A stretch of 64,000 bases of DNA, taken from positions 62,001 to 126,000 of the forward strand of contig JAEPRB010000017.1 in the NCBI GenBank assembly GCA_016758965.1, written 5' to 3'. The notes under the pieces are model-generated. The model did not search any database and was not told where the DNA came from. It was given only the letters and a program-made list of their open reading frames with translations. The position numbers were made by a program, and so were the translations under genes. This DNA comes from Circinella minor (Eukaryota; Mucoromycota; Mucoromycetes; Mucorales; Lichtheimiaceae). This document shows positions 24,708-37,243 of the stretch, one piece after another (position 1 is the first letter of the stretch; every line of letters begins with the position of its first letter).

Positions 24708-27066
24708 ATGAACGACCTTCTTCCAACTGCTACCAACAATATCACTGGTACTGCAGCTTTAATCAGTACTACTGTACTTGGATTATTGGCGCTCAAATAT
24801 AACGATCGTGCCATCTTTACAGACCGTCGAAAGGATATACCAAATCTCCCAAAGAGTGTTCCTTTGTTTGGGGTTTTGTTTGATCAAATAGAAAATAAAA
24901 ACCGTAATTTGGATTGGTTTGATGACAATATTAACAAGTTGGATTCAATGACAATGTAAGTATAGTGATATTTATATATATATTATTTATGTTGTATCGT
25001 ATGTAGAGTATGTATGCCAATAGATTAAATTAGGTTTGGATCCGCTTTGGGACTGCCACCCATGATTATGACCATTGATCCAAGGAATGTTAATCATATT
25101 TTAAAAGGTGAGTGCCGGCATTGCTGAAGAGATGTGATGTGAAGCGATGTTTTTTTTTTGTTCACTTGATCGAACCACTTATAATTCTTAAACACGATGT
25201 ACTCTATTATTCTTTAAATAGATAATTTTTCAAATTATGTTAAGGGTGGAAATTTGGTGTAAGTCTATGGAGAAGCTTGTTACCTATTGCTGTGTTTTAA
25301 TATATTGTTGGTATGACAACCAAATTAATCATTTTTATAGTAAGGCGGGAAGAGAATTATTCGGACATGGTATTTTTGTTGCTAATGGTAAGCTTACATG
25401 AAAAAAAAGAGACTCCACATTATATATACGTAAATCGATTTTTTTTCTAATGAAATCAATGTTATCATTTACTAGGAGAGCAATGGAGATATCAAAGAAA
25501 AGCAGCAAGTATCATCTTCAACGCTGCCAATTTCCGTGATAATTTTTCTCGGTATGTATATATTAAGTTTTGAACATAAATCATTGGGATACAACGTAAA
25601 ATGACAATTAAAATAGTAATTATTGAATCAATACACGCATATAATACAATAATAAAGTGTCTTTATACAAGAAGTGAACACCATGTCTAAGTATGTACTT
25701 GACAAAAAGGCAGCATCTGGTGAAACTATCGATTTTCAAGATATCATTTACAAGTTTACACTTGAGTCTTTTGTTGAGTACGTAATTTTTTTTTATTCAT
25801 AATATATAAATTGTCCACTAATAGTGATATGAGTGATCTAATGATATAATACTTTTATTGTATGTTTTATAGCATTGGATTTGGTAAAAATCTTAAAATT
25901 TTGACAAGTGAAGAAAAAGTACCATTTTCTACTTCTTTTGATTACTGTCAACATGTAGCTTTTGAACGTATCATTGACCCTTTCACTGACCTACGTGATT
26001 CTATCAAATCAATCTTCCGCCCAAACGAGCTTACTCACAAGGACCATGTCAAAGTAATTAATGAATTTGCTTACTCATTGATTGATGAGAGAAGCGAGCA
26101 ACTCAAACAAGGTCATGAATACAATGATTTATTATCAAGATTTATGAATGCACTTAACGAAGACGGTCAACCTTTGAATAAATCTGAGCTACGTGATACA
26201 GTTCTGAATTTCATTATTGCTGGACGAGACACTACTGCACAAACATTATCTTGGGGCTTATATTACCTGCTCATGCATCCAAGAGTAGAAGAAAAACTGG
26301 TTGCTGAAGTGGAAGAATATGTTACAGAAGAAATTGAAAATGATCCTGCTAAATTCTATGAAACTATTAAGAAAATGGTTTATGCCCATGCAGTGTAATT
26401 ATAATTTTTGCTTATTTTTTTTTCAAAAAAAATATCGGGTATCAGTACTATTATGCTTGCCTGATGATTTTATCAAACAGAACTCTATTAACTATTTAGC
26501 CTTTCTTTATTTCTACATATATAATATTTTTTATAATGATATAGATTCTATGAAACTTTACGTTTAGAGCCCGTAGTACCTAGCAACGCTAAAATGGCCT
26601 TAGAAGATGATATTTTGCCAGATGGAACACATGTACGTAAAAATGACCTTGTATTATGGAATCCTTATTCCATGGGTCGATCAATGAAAATTTGGGGGTT
26701 GGATGCCCAAGATTTCCGCCCAGAGAGATGGATTACTAAGGAAGGAGATCTTAAGCGCGAATCTGCTTCCAAATGGCCTGCTTTCCATCATGGACCCCGT
26801 GTCTGTAAGTTTCTATATAATAAATACCTAACAGCAACAAATCAAAAGTACGCATTTGATGCTAAGATACTTATTGAATTTTAAATAAAAATTACGTAGG
26901 TCTCGGTCAAAATCTTGCTACTTTGGAAGGATTGATGGCTCTTACACTATTGTTGAAACGTTACAAATTTACACTGGCTCCTAATCAAGAAATTAAATAT
27001 TCTGTTGCATTAACACATCCATTAAAGGATGGTATTAATGTTTATGTTGAAAAGCGCTATCATTAG
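24708..27066 (+). CDS. Cytochrome P450 monooxygenase, CYP52/CYP86/CYP4-like
   Basis: Nine exons: 24708-24955, 25034-25107, 25222-25258, 25341-25387, 25476-25551, 25658-25777, 25873-26394, 26545-26804 and 26900-27066, giving 516 aa. An N-terminal hydrophobic anchor (about residues 13-30) would hold it in the ER membrane. Further motifs are GHGIFVANGEQWRYQRKAAS, the I-helix AGRDTTAQ (residues 317-324), the K-helix E378-x-x-R381 (FYETLRLEPVVP), the PERW motif (FRPERW), and the heme loop FHHGPRVCLGQ with cysteine C462. AGRDTTA together with FxxGPRxCLGQ is typical of fatty-acid and alkane omega-hydroxylases, so hydroxylation of a lipid chain is a reasonable but unproven guess. The heme cysteine codon is split by the last intron. 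No obvious redox partner or pathway gene is adjacent. Confidence 0.93.
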
Positions 27067-29036
27067 ATAATACTGCCAACTAATTTTACAGGGAGCAATT
27101 AAATGGTTCTTATGCTGTTGAATGCACACGATCTCTTTTTGCTGTATCTATTATGCAGTAATAAATTATATCAATACATTACTATTTATAATTTTGTATT
27201 TTTTACACCTAATTAAGAGTAATGTCACTGGAAAACATTATCTGAGGATATAACTGTGCTATATAATTAATGTTAGTAAGAAGACAGCTAATATGCAGAA
27301 GAAGAACGTTATATAGTGATTTGTATATGGATATATATTTTTAAATATATGTTTACTTTTTATCATATTTATGACATACGTGATATGGTTCTTTAATCGG
27401 TGATAATAATGATCCTGGGAATGTGCATAAATATTCAGACATATGATAATTCAAAAGTAGCTAAGCGACTTTGTAATTGCTTTTCTCTTCAAGATACTTG
27501 TTGTGCATATATATCATGAATGTATGATTCTATAATCAAAATATAACGAAAACACAGTTCTCTTTTCTAGCACTTTAACTCGTTACGTATTTCCTCTACA
27601 ACGCATATTTATGTAGTATGTTTTATTTTTAACGAGCTATATGAGCTCTAAAGGCATTATATGATGCTTGCAGCAAAGTTTCTTTTTCCATTCAATATTT
27701 TCGTATCTTTATGGTGGCTCCCACACTTTGAGAAAAGGGCGGCACACACAAGCAATCTATAGCAGCGCATGACATTGATCGTTATGATTGTTATAATTCT
27801 TACAAGATAATACTTCTTATGTCTGCATCATGACTTGCCTATATAAGATAACTAAATGAACGAATGGAAGATATAACTACGTACGCTTTGGTCATTTTTA
27901 TTATTATTATTTATTACACACATATGGGAACAGATTACCATTATTCCCGTATCTTTCTCCTCCAAAACAAAAAGTCTACTTTCAACCAAATAACGGAACC
28001 AATGCCAATTTTGTAATAAATTTAATATAAGTCGGGAAAATGCAATATTTTAATAGCTTGTGGTAATAAGAAGAATATTTCCAGAAATGCCGATTTTCTA
28101 AACTATATTTATATAGCAGCACGAAAAAAAAAAGCGTAGAAGATACTGATATATGTAGTAGTAGTAGTAATAGTATTAATACTTAAAGGAGTATTTTTTA
28201 TTACACAGTAATAATCCAAAATCATTTCTAAAGGGAATACAACACTCTTTACTGGCCACTTTGGATATATGTCTATATTGTTACATTTCACATGACTCAT
28301 TATAACAGCATACATCAAATGTTGCTGAGCATCAGTATTTATTTATTTCTATTATGAATTATTATTCTCATACGTTTGAAATTCTATGTAGTAGTAAATT
28401 GAATAAAATATGTAGAAAGAAAGAGAAAGAGATTTTATTTTGAAAAATTGCTTCTTGGCCTTTGAAAAATAAACAATAGAAATATATAATAAAAGAAAGA
28501 GTAGTCATATATGAAATGCAGATAAGTTTTGTTGATGTATGAATATATATGTATATATAAAAAAAAATAGTAGCAGAAGTTGTAGTAGCAAAGTTCTCTT
28601 TTTTTTATAAAAAAAAAAAGATACAGTCCCGATAATCAATATATAATAATAGAAGAGAATGAACTTGTATATTCCTTTAAAGAAGTGATAATTTAAATAT
28701 GTATAAAAGAAGAAAAAAGAAAAGAAAAAAATAAATGGATCAGGATCAGAAAAAATAATACGTAATAATGAAGTTATAAAAAAAGAGAGACGAAGTGAAG
28801 GAAATATGTAAAAGAGAGAATGCAATGGGTGTCATATAAAATAAGAGAAAAAAAAGAAAAAATGATGCGTATATAAACATAGTAGTAGCAATAATGATTA
28901 TCCACTACGTATCAAGGTGACTGTCGTTGTTGTGAGATATAAGTATATTGTATAGATAAAAAGAAAGAGAGAAGGAGGATAACGTTTATATTATATAAAG
29001 TCTTGAGTATTGAATTTCTTTTTAGATGACAGAATC
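27067..29036. other. Intergenic stretch of 2 kb between convergent genes
   Basis: It separates the P450 stop (plus) from the transcription-factor stop (minus). AT-rich, with A-rich and GA-rich low-complexity DNA at 28390-28870 that gives spurious Phe/Tyr/Leu-rich frames on the minus strand. No gene is supported. Confidence 0.5.
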
Positions 29037-31895
29037 TTAGAAATCAATAGCCGAATAAAAATTGTCAGAAATGAGCTCGCGAAGATTATTATCTTTAGTA
29101 AGCTCAAACCCCTTTTGAGCCGATAACATTGAGGGTGAGTCATTGTTGGTAACGTGAGGTGAAAAATAAGATGCTGTAGGTGTTTCTATAGGTGTTGTAA
29201 TCAATGTTAAAACCGGTGATGGATTAGTAGTTACTGGTTTAGGTGTAACCAAAGGGGAAGAAGACGATGATGTTGATGACGACATGCCGGTAGGAGGATT
29301 GGAAAACAAGTTTTGTTCCGTGCTCCAATAATCGGTTTGAAGACTCACTTCAGTAGCATCGACTGCAGTTGTCATGTCAATACCATTTTTTATCGTAGAG
29401 GTATTGCTGTTGTGGTTGCTTGTGGATGTTGTTGAAGCAGGTGATGTTGTAATAAACAAATCTACGAGATTATTATAATTGCCCGTCTCAGAGAGCGACG
29501 GGATAGTATACTGTTGCTGCTCTGGAGGTAACCAACGAGAAAAATCAAATGAAGGACGTTTTACAGCACGTTCAAGTTCATCGCCAAGATGAGGTCGTTT
29601 TGAACTTGTTGGCACCAAATCAGCAAAGGGGTATGTTTGATGTAATGATGGTCTTAATTGCTGTTGTTGCTGATGTTGTAATAAAGATGAGTTATGATTG
29701 TAATAATGATCAAGTACAACACCACAGCGATTGTCAACAAATCGATGAAGAATACGATCCAGATCAACATGAGGCACAATTGTACAATTGGTCTGTTTAA
29801 CAACATTCATACTACGTGTCAAGTTATTATTCGTGAATGTACTGTCGAATAAACGAGCATTTTCGAGGTGAATTGTTGCAGCTAATGAAAGCGACAAACC
29901 AAATACATTGTACAAGTATTTAGTTTGATTACATTGTACCATTTGTTCAGCAATATGTATAATGGTATTAGCTGCAGTTGTACCATACTGGTCTACGGTA
30001 TGATTGATCACCTGTTGGTGCTCCTGCTGCTGTTGTTGTTGAGATGGAAAGTACTGATAACTTGTTATTGTTGATGGCGATATGGCAGCTTCTGTTGGTC
30101 TGTTAATAATTACTTGTACAGTATAATATAGTAAATGAAAAATTCTAGCAATAGGTGATGGTGGACTATCATCTGTGGCCTTTCCAAATTCAAGATAAGG
30201 GGGTAAATGTAGCAGCCATTCTGTCAATGCAGCCTTTGCATTACGTCCATCACAAGAACAACTAACCACCTGAACAAGCTTAACCATTTCCGAAAAAACC
30301 GCCACTTGAAGGGCCGATTCAACTGACAATTCTTGCAAGTCAATAGACATTGGTTGTAAATTTCGAACGTCGATTGCATAAAGTTGAGAATCTTCAAGTT
30401 TTGGTAGTTTGACATTCCATGTAGAAGTAATCATGGGCGGTTGCACTCGTTCTCCAGTGCATACTGAAAGCCATTGATCGATTACATATGATGCCCATAA
30501 TCCTCGACGACGCATTTCTTGTTCCACAACAGAAAAGTTTGTTGTTGTTTCTTGATTCAGGTTGCAATCTAATAAAGCGCGGTAAAGTTGTCGACGTAAT
30601 TGATTACATTGTTGCAAGTCTCCTGTGAGATAAGTATACCAGCACATGATAGCAAGTGCCTATATATGTAGAATATAATGTGGAGAATATAAGTTCATCA
30701 TGTGATATACATATATACATATGTGTGCGTGAGAGTGTGTATAGTGTATATAAATACATATAAAACTTAAAGAAGAAAAAAAGGGGGAGTAAACAAACAA
30801 ATAATAGAAACATATAATTTATTATGATTTACAACTTTACCTGAACAGTAGATAAAGATACATTGATCTCGTGATCAACAAGAGAACAGGCTTTTTCAAA
30901 CCAAAGTTGGGCAGTTCTGTCTTCCGGATTATTATAAAGACAACCTAGCGCATAAACAGCGTAACGTAATAGTGGATTCATTGAACGTTTTTGATGAATA
31001 AGCTGGAATAAGAAATGTTGTCTTGACAAAATTGGGAAAAAAATGTTAAAATACTCGAAAACATTGTTGGTCCATAACAATGCAAGCTCGGGGGATATAG
31101 TCTCTTCTTCTTGGTCGCTCGTACTAGTGTTTTCTTCATCACAGCTATTCAAGTTGTTATCCACATTTACTTTCTTTCTGTTATTATGTGAGGAAGAAAA
31201 AGTGTACATATTTTGGTGGCTGCCCTAGAGATATAACCATAATGGAATGGACCTTATCAGTGTTCTGTTTCTTTATAAATATATATCAAACAAATTCATA
31301 TTTTTATTAAAAAATAGGAGAGTGAAAACGTACAGGGTCACCGTGGTGCTTATTTGCCCATTTTATTTGAACTGCTTTGGAAGCTTCCGTTATAAACTTA
31401 AGAACGTCATTAGGTTGCTGTGGAAGTAATGTGTTGGTTGAAGGACTATTATTTCCATTATTACAGTTACTACCATTGTTAGTTGTGATCGACGGAGACC
31501 AAACTTTAGAAGTGCGAACGTGTGTGTATGTGTGTGTAATAATGTGGGGAATAAAAATAATAAAAGTCATCCGATCAGCATATTATAATTTCATTATCTT
31601 AAATGATAATAATTTACTCACCTGTCGAGGATGCTACTGGACTATTACTTGGTGGTTTTTGTTTTCCTAAAAGTGATTCGATACGATGAGCTCGATTGTT
31701 GATAACTTCTATATAACCTTTAGGTGGACCACGTTTCTTGGGTGGATCTGAATATTGACACTGAATACCCATCGAATGACATCGGGAACAAGTAGGCTGA
31801 ACACCATTACACTTGACTTTCTTTTTACGACATATGATACAAGCTAGAGTGACTTTGACACGTCTTGGTTGTTCAGCGGATGTTTTTCTTGACAT
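29037..31895 (-). CDS. Zn2Cys6 fungal transcription factor with fungal-specific regulatory domain
   Basis: Four exons: 31895-31622, 31503-31334, 31224-30841 and 30659-29037, giving 816 aa. The binuclear zinc cluster is near the N-terminus with C19, C22, C29, C36, C39 and C46 in the usual spacing, followed by a basic linker with KKRGPPKGY and a short helical segment (HRIESLLG). Residues about 170-500 carry the middle homology region of fungal regulators (FFPILSRQHFLFQLI, PLLRYAVYALGCLY, ALAIMCWYTYLTGDLQ, RRRGLWASYVIDQWLS). The C-terminal third is low-complexity Ser/Thr/Gln/Asn-rich, as in activation domains. The KRGPxKGY linker occurs in sugar and nutrient regulators such as Rgt1-type proteins, but the target genes here are unknown. 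All joins are in phase. The gene stands alone with about 7 kb of gene-poor DNA upstream. Confidence 0.92.
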
Positions 31896-34800
31896 TTACC
31901 TCTCCTTGTTAGGAAAAAAAAGAGAAATATCTAAACGAAAAAAAAAACAACAAAAAAAGGAAAAGATATAGAAACACAGAAATAGAAATAAAAATGGAAG
32001 AGAAGAAAAAAGAAGAAGGAAAAAAAAAAGAACTCTCGGATATGGAAAAAACGTGTAGTTGTTATATAAATAAATGGGATCTCGTTTGCTTGCGTGCGCT
32101 TTGTGTGTTTTTGTCCAACTTAACAATTTATACACGGATTAGAGCGAACGAATAACATAAACACGGGACCACCCCCAAGGATGTGGCGAATGTCTTTTTT
32201 TGATTGGTTCTCATAGAAGTCTGCATTCCGCGGCATGAAGATAATCATTGCAAGTATAATCACATACTTTTAATATTATGAAGCAACAACAACAACAACA
32301 ATAGTAATAATAATAACAAATTATAACAATACAAAATATTATATTAGAAACAAAAAGGATACACAAACTTTTTTTTTATCTTTTATGTATGACAATTGAT
32401 CATCACCCTTCCTTTCTTGTTTTTACCTTCAAAAATTAGATGATTATAACTTTTTGTTTTAAAAGAAAGTGTAATGCATGTATAATTATTTTTCATGTCA
32501 AACCTACATAAATGATATATATAATAGAATAAAATAAAATAAAAAGCATAAAAAGTAATGAAATAACATTTTCATCATAAATGATAATAAATTTATCTCC
32601 TACAAACTTTATCTGCATTTACATTCGGGATTATTTACTGGTGTTTGCTGACTTATAAAACCTGGAGGAAAAACATAATAGGGGAAGAAACCCCTCCCAG
32701 CTTTTTATTTTTATTTCATTATTGCGAAAAAAAAAGTGTAGTTCTTTCAAACGAAAACACCCACGCTCTACCCCCCCCCTCTTTATCTTCAACTCAGTTT
32801 AAGGATGTGTGAGTGAATTGGGGGAGGGGGGAGAGTGCACAAGAGAAAAGAATCCTATTTTTTAAGGGAGAGTTTAGGAGTTTTCAGAGAGCGAAATTAT
32901 TACTCAATGTCACCGTGTAGATAATCAAAGGCTATCTCCCATTATATTGGTTCATTTTATATATAAAAAAAAATATTATGATGAATGCACAATATGACAT
33001 AACAACAAACACATGATAAAAGAATTTTAGACAAGAGATTATGTACATGTGTGGTGATCATACATAAGAAACATTTTAAACGTAAGGAAGATCTTGTTAA
33101 GGTCAACAAAATATATAGTTCTTCACATTTATTTTTGTTCAGCCCAACAGAAAAGGTTAAACATAATAGGGATTACGATTCCACCTATTATGTTCATCCA
33201 GTAATAATAACAATAATAATACTAAATGCTTATACATTATTTGTCTATATGCAACAATAAAATAACAAAGAAAACCCTTCTCTCCTGTTTCTCTCCCATC
33301 TTCCTATGAACCTGCTCGCCTTTGATTTTTCATCTATTATCCCCTTACACGATGTTCAATAAACATGCATCTGATAACACCCGATGTTATATGTTGTTAT
33401 TTTGGAATGTAACTAAGCCAATCATATCAGAAATGCGAGATGTCATAGCAACACATACAAGTAAACCACCAGATCAAGGAAGAACCTATTGCCTTCAGAA
33501 GTTCTGAATGGATTTGGGCATGTAGTTCACACATATCACAATATTCTACACCCCCGTATTCTTTTCTACTCTCCTCTCCAACAAAAAAAACAGTTCTCTT
33601 TAAAAAAAAGTGATTATGAATTTTTCATAAAGGAGTCGGGCGTTTTCAAAAACAAAAATGAGGGGCGGTCAGGAATCATCATGCCAAAAGCATCTATCAT
33701 ATATAAAATAATAACTTCTTTATAAGAAGGAAGAAATTACAATAAATGTAATTTCAGAGGTATTGTAAATTTACGGTTCGATCTCCACCGACTTCGTTCG
33801 TTCCCGCGTTAAACCTTTCTTCTCTCTCCTTCTCCACGCGTGTAACTAATATTTTGTATGTCAATTTATGGAAAAGACTCAGAGAATTTTGAATTCTCGA
33901 CCCTGAAAAATAGGGACTTTTTTTTTTGGTTAAATCAATGCTTTTGTTAGGCTTTATATTATTATTACTATAATTATTTACTTTTCACTTATAGCAAAAC
34001 CCTAAGAATAAATGACATGTATTGTTGATTAGTTGATGATGATACAATGAATGTTTTGCATTTATCTTTTTTAAAGTGGTATAAAATAGTTTCTTTTTAT
34101 CATGCAAAAGGAAGATGCTTATTTTGTAAGATTAATAAACAAGATGTGCTGTTTTTAGAATTTCAATCTTGTATTACCATACATATCTTATAGCTCCCAA
34201 ACTCATAGATTTAGGTTGCTTTTGTATTAAAAAATGAAATAATATTTTGGCGGGCGTCAACAAACTAATTTTTCATTGATGTATTTCAAATTTCTCTTTT
34301 AATAAACCGAAATAATTAGTAATATAACGTAGACAAAAAAAAGGCCTATGTACAAAAGTTTCCAGCTAGACCATCTTTTTGCGCACGGACAGTTTTTTGG
34401 GAAAGCTTTTTTTATGGGGTAAATGTCCCCTGTATCTTTGTGTTACCCGATAGTTACGGATTAAAATACAAGTTTTTTATTTCATCATATAGTAAAAAAC
34501 CAAGTTCCCATGTTTTTTATTTTTTTTTCAATGTGCACCTACAAAAGTGGTTGTTTTTTTGGTATCTGTTTCTTTGGAGAATTATAACCTTGTTAGTCAT
34601 TTATTGGAACTTAGGAATAATTAAATTAATGAGCTCTCTATGATAATAATAATATTTATTTATTTATTTTTTATCTTCTCGTTTTAATGATAATACTTAT
34701 AAAGTAACTCGTTCTTTGTATCTTCACAATTCCAAGTAAGACAATAACTACTATAGTAATACTAATGTAGTTTTCCTTTTGATTATCTATAAAAGGGGGT

Positions 34801-35307
34801 TTTTTCAGCCCTGCTGAGTGTCTTTTAAATATATCATTATTATGGCTAATGGGTGTTCCATCTGCTCCTATTCTTTTCGATAAGAAGAATAAAAGAGCTT
34901 ATTAAATCATGATCTAATATACTGATCATGAACTCTGCTCTCATTTTTTTTTCGTAATCAACTTTTGTTATACATGTAGAAATATACGTAATACGTAGTA
35001 TAGATAAAAATATATATAATAGCAACAAATAACATAAGTATAAAATATCACCAGACCAATAACACATTTAGTTCCAATTTATTAGCGTGCTACAGGTTTT
35101 TAGCAGCATGATTTTCGCTGTCCGTATTAGGTCTAATTTGATTTCAACATGATTTTAAACTTGTATTCAACGATTTTTCTTTATATGTATATTAAATTTA
35201 TTATAAGAAATATAGGGAGCCATTCACGAATGAATATATAATATGTAAACTTCTTCTTAGCCGTTGATACCTTCGATAAACAATAATAACCTGAACTTAC
35301 ATCTGAT

Positions 35308-35345
<38 letters not shown>

Positions 35346-37063
35346 GTGTATGAGTGTTTTAAAAAGACAAAATAAATAATAAATAAAATTGTACCCTGTT
35401 TTATTGTGTAAATAGAAAAAAAAAGTAAATTTGATCGATAAAATGCAAAAGAAAAAATACAGTACCTATTTTCGTAATAAATAGGGCTGCGGCAATTTTT
35501 TGTTGTCGTACTGTGTTACAGTGATAGGGAGGACAAGAAGAAAAATAACTGTAATACTGGTTTTTTTTTTTTTGCCACGTTATCCATAAGTTGTTTGGGG
35601 AACAAATTTGGGCTAGCGATTTTGCGTTACTAATTTTCCGCTATTTTCGCGTCAAAAGTACTTATCTGGTTGACAGAATTATGACCGAGGGTGAAACTAA
35701 GTAAGTATGAGAGTGAAGTATTGTTCTTAAGTTTGATATGTACAGCGTTGGAAATTAAATTTGGCGACACAAAATAAAAACGAATGATCTAAATGAAACT
35801 GGGCTACCGATCTATTCATCTTTAAAAATGGGACGTGCGTACTTGTGGACGGAAATTTGAGCCAACAGAAATCTTGGTATCTCTCTCTCTCTATATATAT
35901 ATACATGTGTGTGTGTGTGTGTGCAATGATCCAATTAACCGTGCGCATTTTATGGTTCAAATATCATTTTAGTGTATAATATAAACCTATATTGTTTAAT
36001 GTACTTGACCAACGTTTGGTATATAATGATAAGAAGTTAGCATTTTATTGTGATAAAGGAAAGAAGGAGAAAGCTACTTCTCTGAAAGAACCGGTTCTTT
36101 ATGAATAATGTATCAAAATGAGTGAAATGCCATTGGACCCAAGGTATAGAAACGACAGATATTATTAGATGGGACGTCCATCAATTTCGTAGTTAGCTCG
36201 GTAGCTATTAAATTTACAAAAGAACACCAAAGTTATATAGTAGGCTGTTGTGTAAAAGATGAAGGAATTCTTTTTTTTATTGAATTACATAGCAGAAAAA
36301 ATCGAATTGCTAACAACTACCTATATAAAAGACAAAAGAAAATAAAAGATCTTTTCTGCTTATCTTTCTTCTATAAAAAGAACTTTGATATACATTATTG
36401 GATGTTATGTTCTATACATTTCCAACTAGTATAGAGAACTATAGCTGATTTTTTTTCCCACGGACAGCTTATTTACTTTGCTTTATATTGGACGTATATA
36501 TCTGATTCAAGATACATTTCTAAAGATAACAATTAATTCCGAAAATATTTTTTACTGAGATGTCTCAGCCATCACATCTGTCATAAACAAAAACAAATAC
36601 GTAAATCAATATTTTACAATCATGCGATTTTTTTTGAATGCTAGAGCTTCACCATATTACAAACTAAAACTATTCGCTCTCCATAAAAGAAAGCAAGATA
36701 CAAAATCCTCTTTTACTGTCGGATAAATATTGAAAATGATATTTGTTCATGAGACATTGTTGTAGCTTAGTAATAAGTTTCATCACACTAATTATTCAGT
36801 TCCTCGTGACAAAAAAAGAAAAAAACTGATTGTATATTACACAACTACACCAATTTAATTCAATTGGCTTTTCAGAGGCTAGAAGGAAGAAACAGTAAAT
36901 AAAATTGAAAGTTTTTTTTGTTTTGTTTTTGAACAATAAGTGGCATTATGGTATTCTACGTAGCTGGAAAGAGATTGCCTATTGTATGAGGACACTATGA
37001 CAGCGTTCTGTTAAATTTTTTTTCCAGTTCAATAACAACAGGAAAGAAAGATTTTATGATTTA
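31896..37063. other. Gene-poor stretch, left part (5.2 kb)
   Basis: Upstream of the transcription factor. It holds A/G- and T-rich low-complexity DNA, a C-tract/G-tract inverted repeat at 32763-32840, a (TC)15 run at 35311-35340, a (TG)n run near 35907-35924, and a 16-base perfect palindrome with an AACCGGTT core at 36085-36100. No gene is supported. Confidence 0.45.
35311..35340. repeat. (TC)15 microsatellite
   Basis: Uninterrupted TC dinucleotide run in intergenic DNA, followed by a short TGTGCGTG segment. Confidence 0.9.
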
Positions 37064-37065
37064 TA

Positions 37066-37241
37066 CAGTAAAAACCCGCTTTTTGCACCCTCGATTTTTG
37101 CACACCCCCTCTTTTTGCACACCTTTTGGTCACAATCCCACTATGATTTTACTACGTTTTCGATCCCACTTTTTGCACACCCCCGGTTTTTGCACTACTT
37201 TCGACCCAAATCCCACCTGTGCAAAAAACGGGATTCGACTG
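37066..37241. mobile_element. MITE-like nonautonomous pogo/Tigger-type element
   Basis: A 176-base element flanked by TA on both sides (37064-37065 and 37242-37243). Its ends are imperfect inverted repeats: left CAGTAAAAACCCGCTTTTTG; right, read inward, CAGTCGAATCCCGTTTTTTG. Between them sit several direct copies of TTTTTGCACAC plus one inverted copy (GTGCAAAAAA) near the right end. CAGT-starting termini with a TA target site are the hallmark of pogo/Tigger (Tc1/mariner superfamily) transposons. There is no transposase gene, so it would need a partner elsewhere in the genome. Confidence 0.7.
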
Positions 37242-37243
37242 TA

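Noticed and set aside
28505..28825. 106-codon minus frame
   Set aside because: Phe/Tyr/Leu-rich product of A-rich low-complexity DNA; no start context or similarity.
33775..33786. tRNA B-box-like GGTTCGATCTCC
   Set aside because: The flanking bases do not form a T stem and no A box lies upstream.
36207..36430. ATG-less open stretch of about 70 codons on the plus strand
   Set aside because: The first part looks mildly protein-like, but the rest is Lys/Ile/Phe noise and no splice or homology support was seen.
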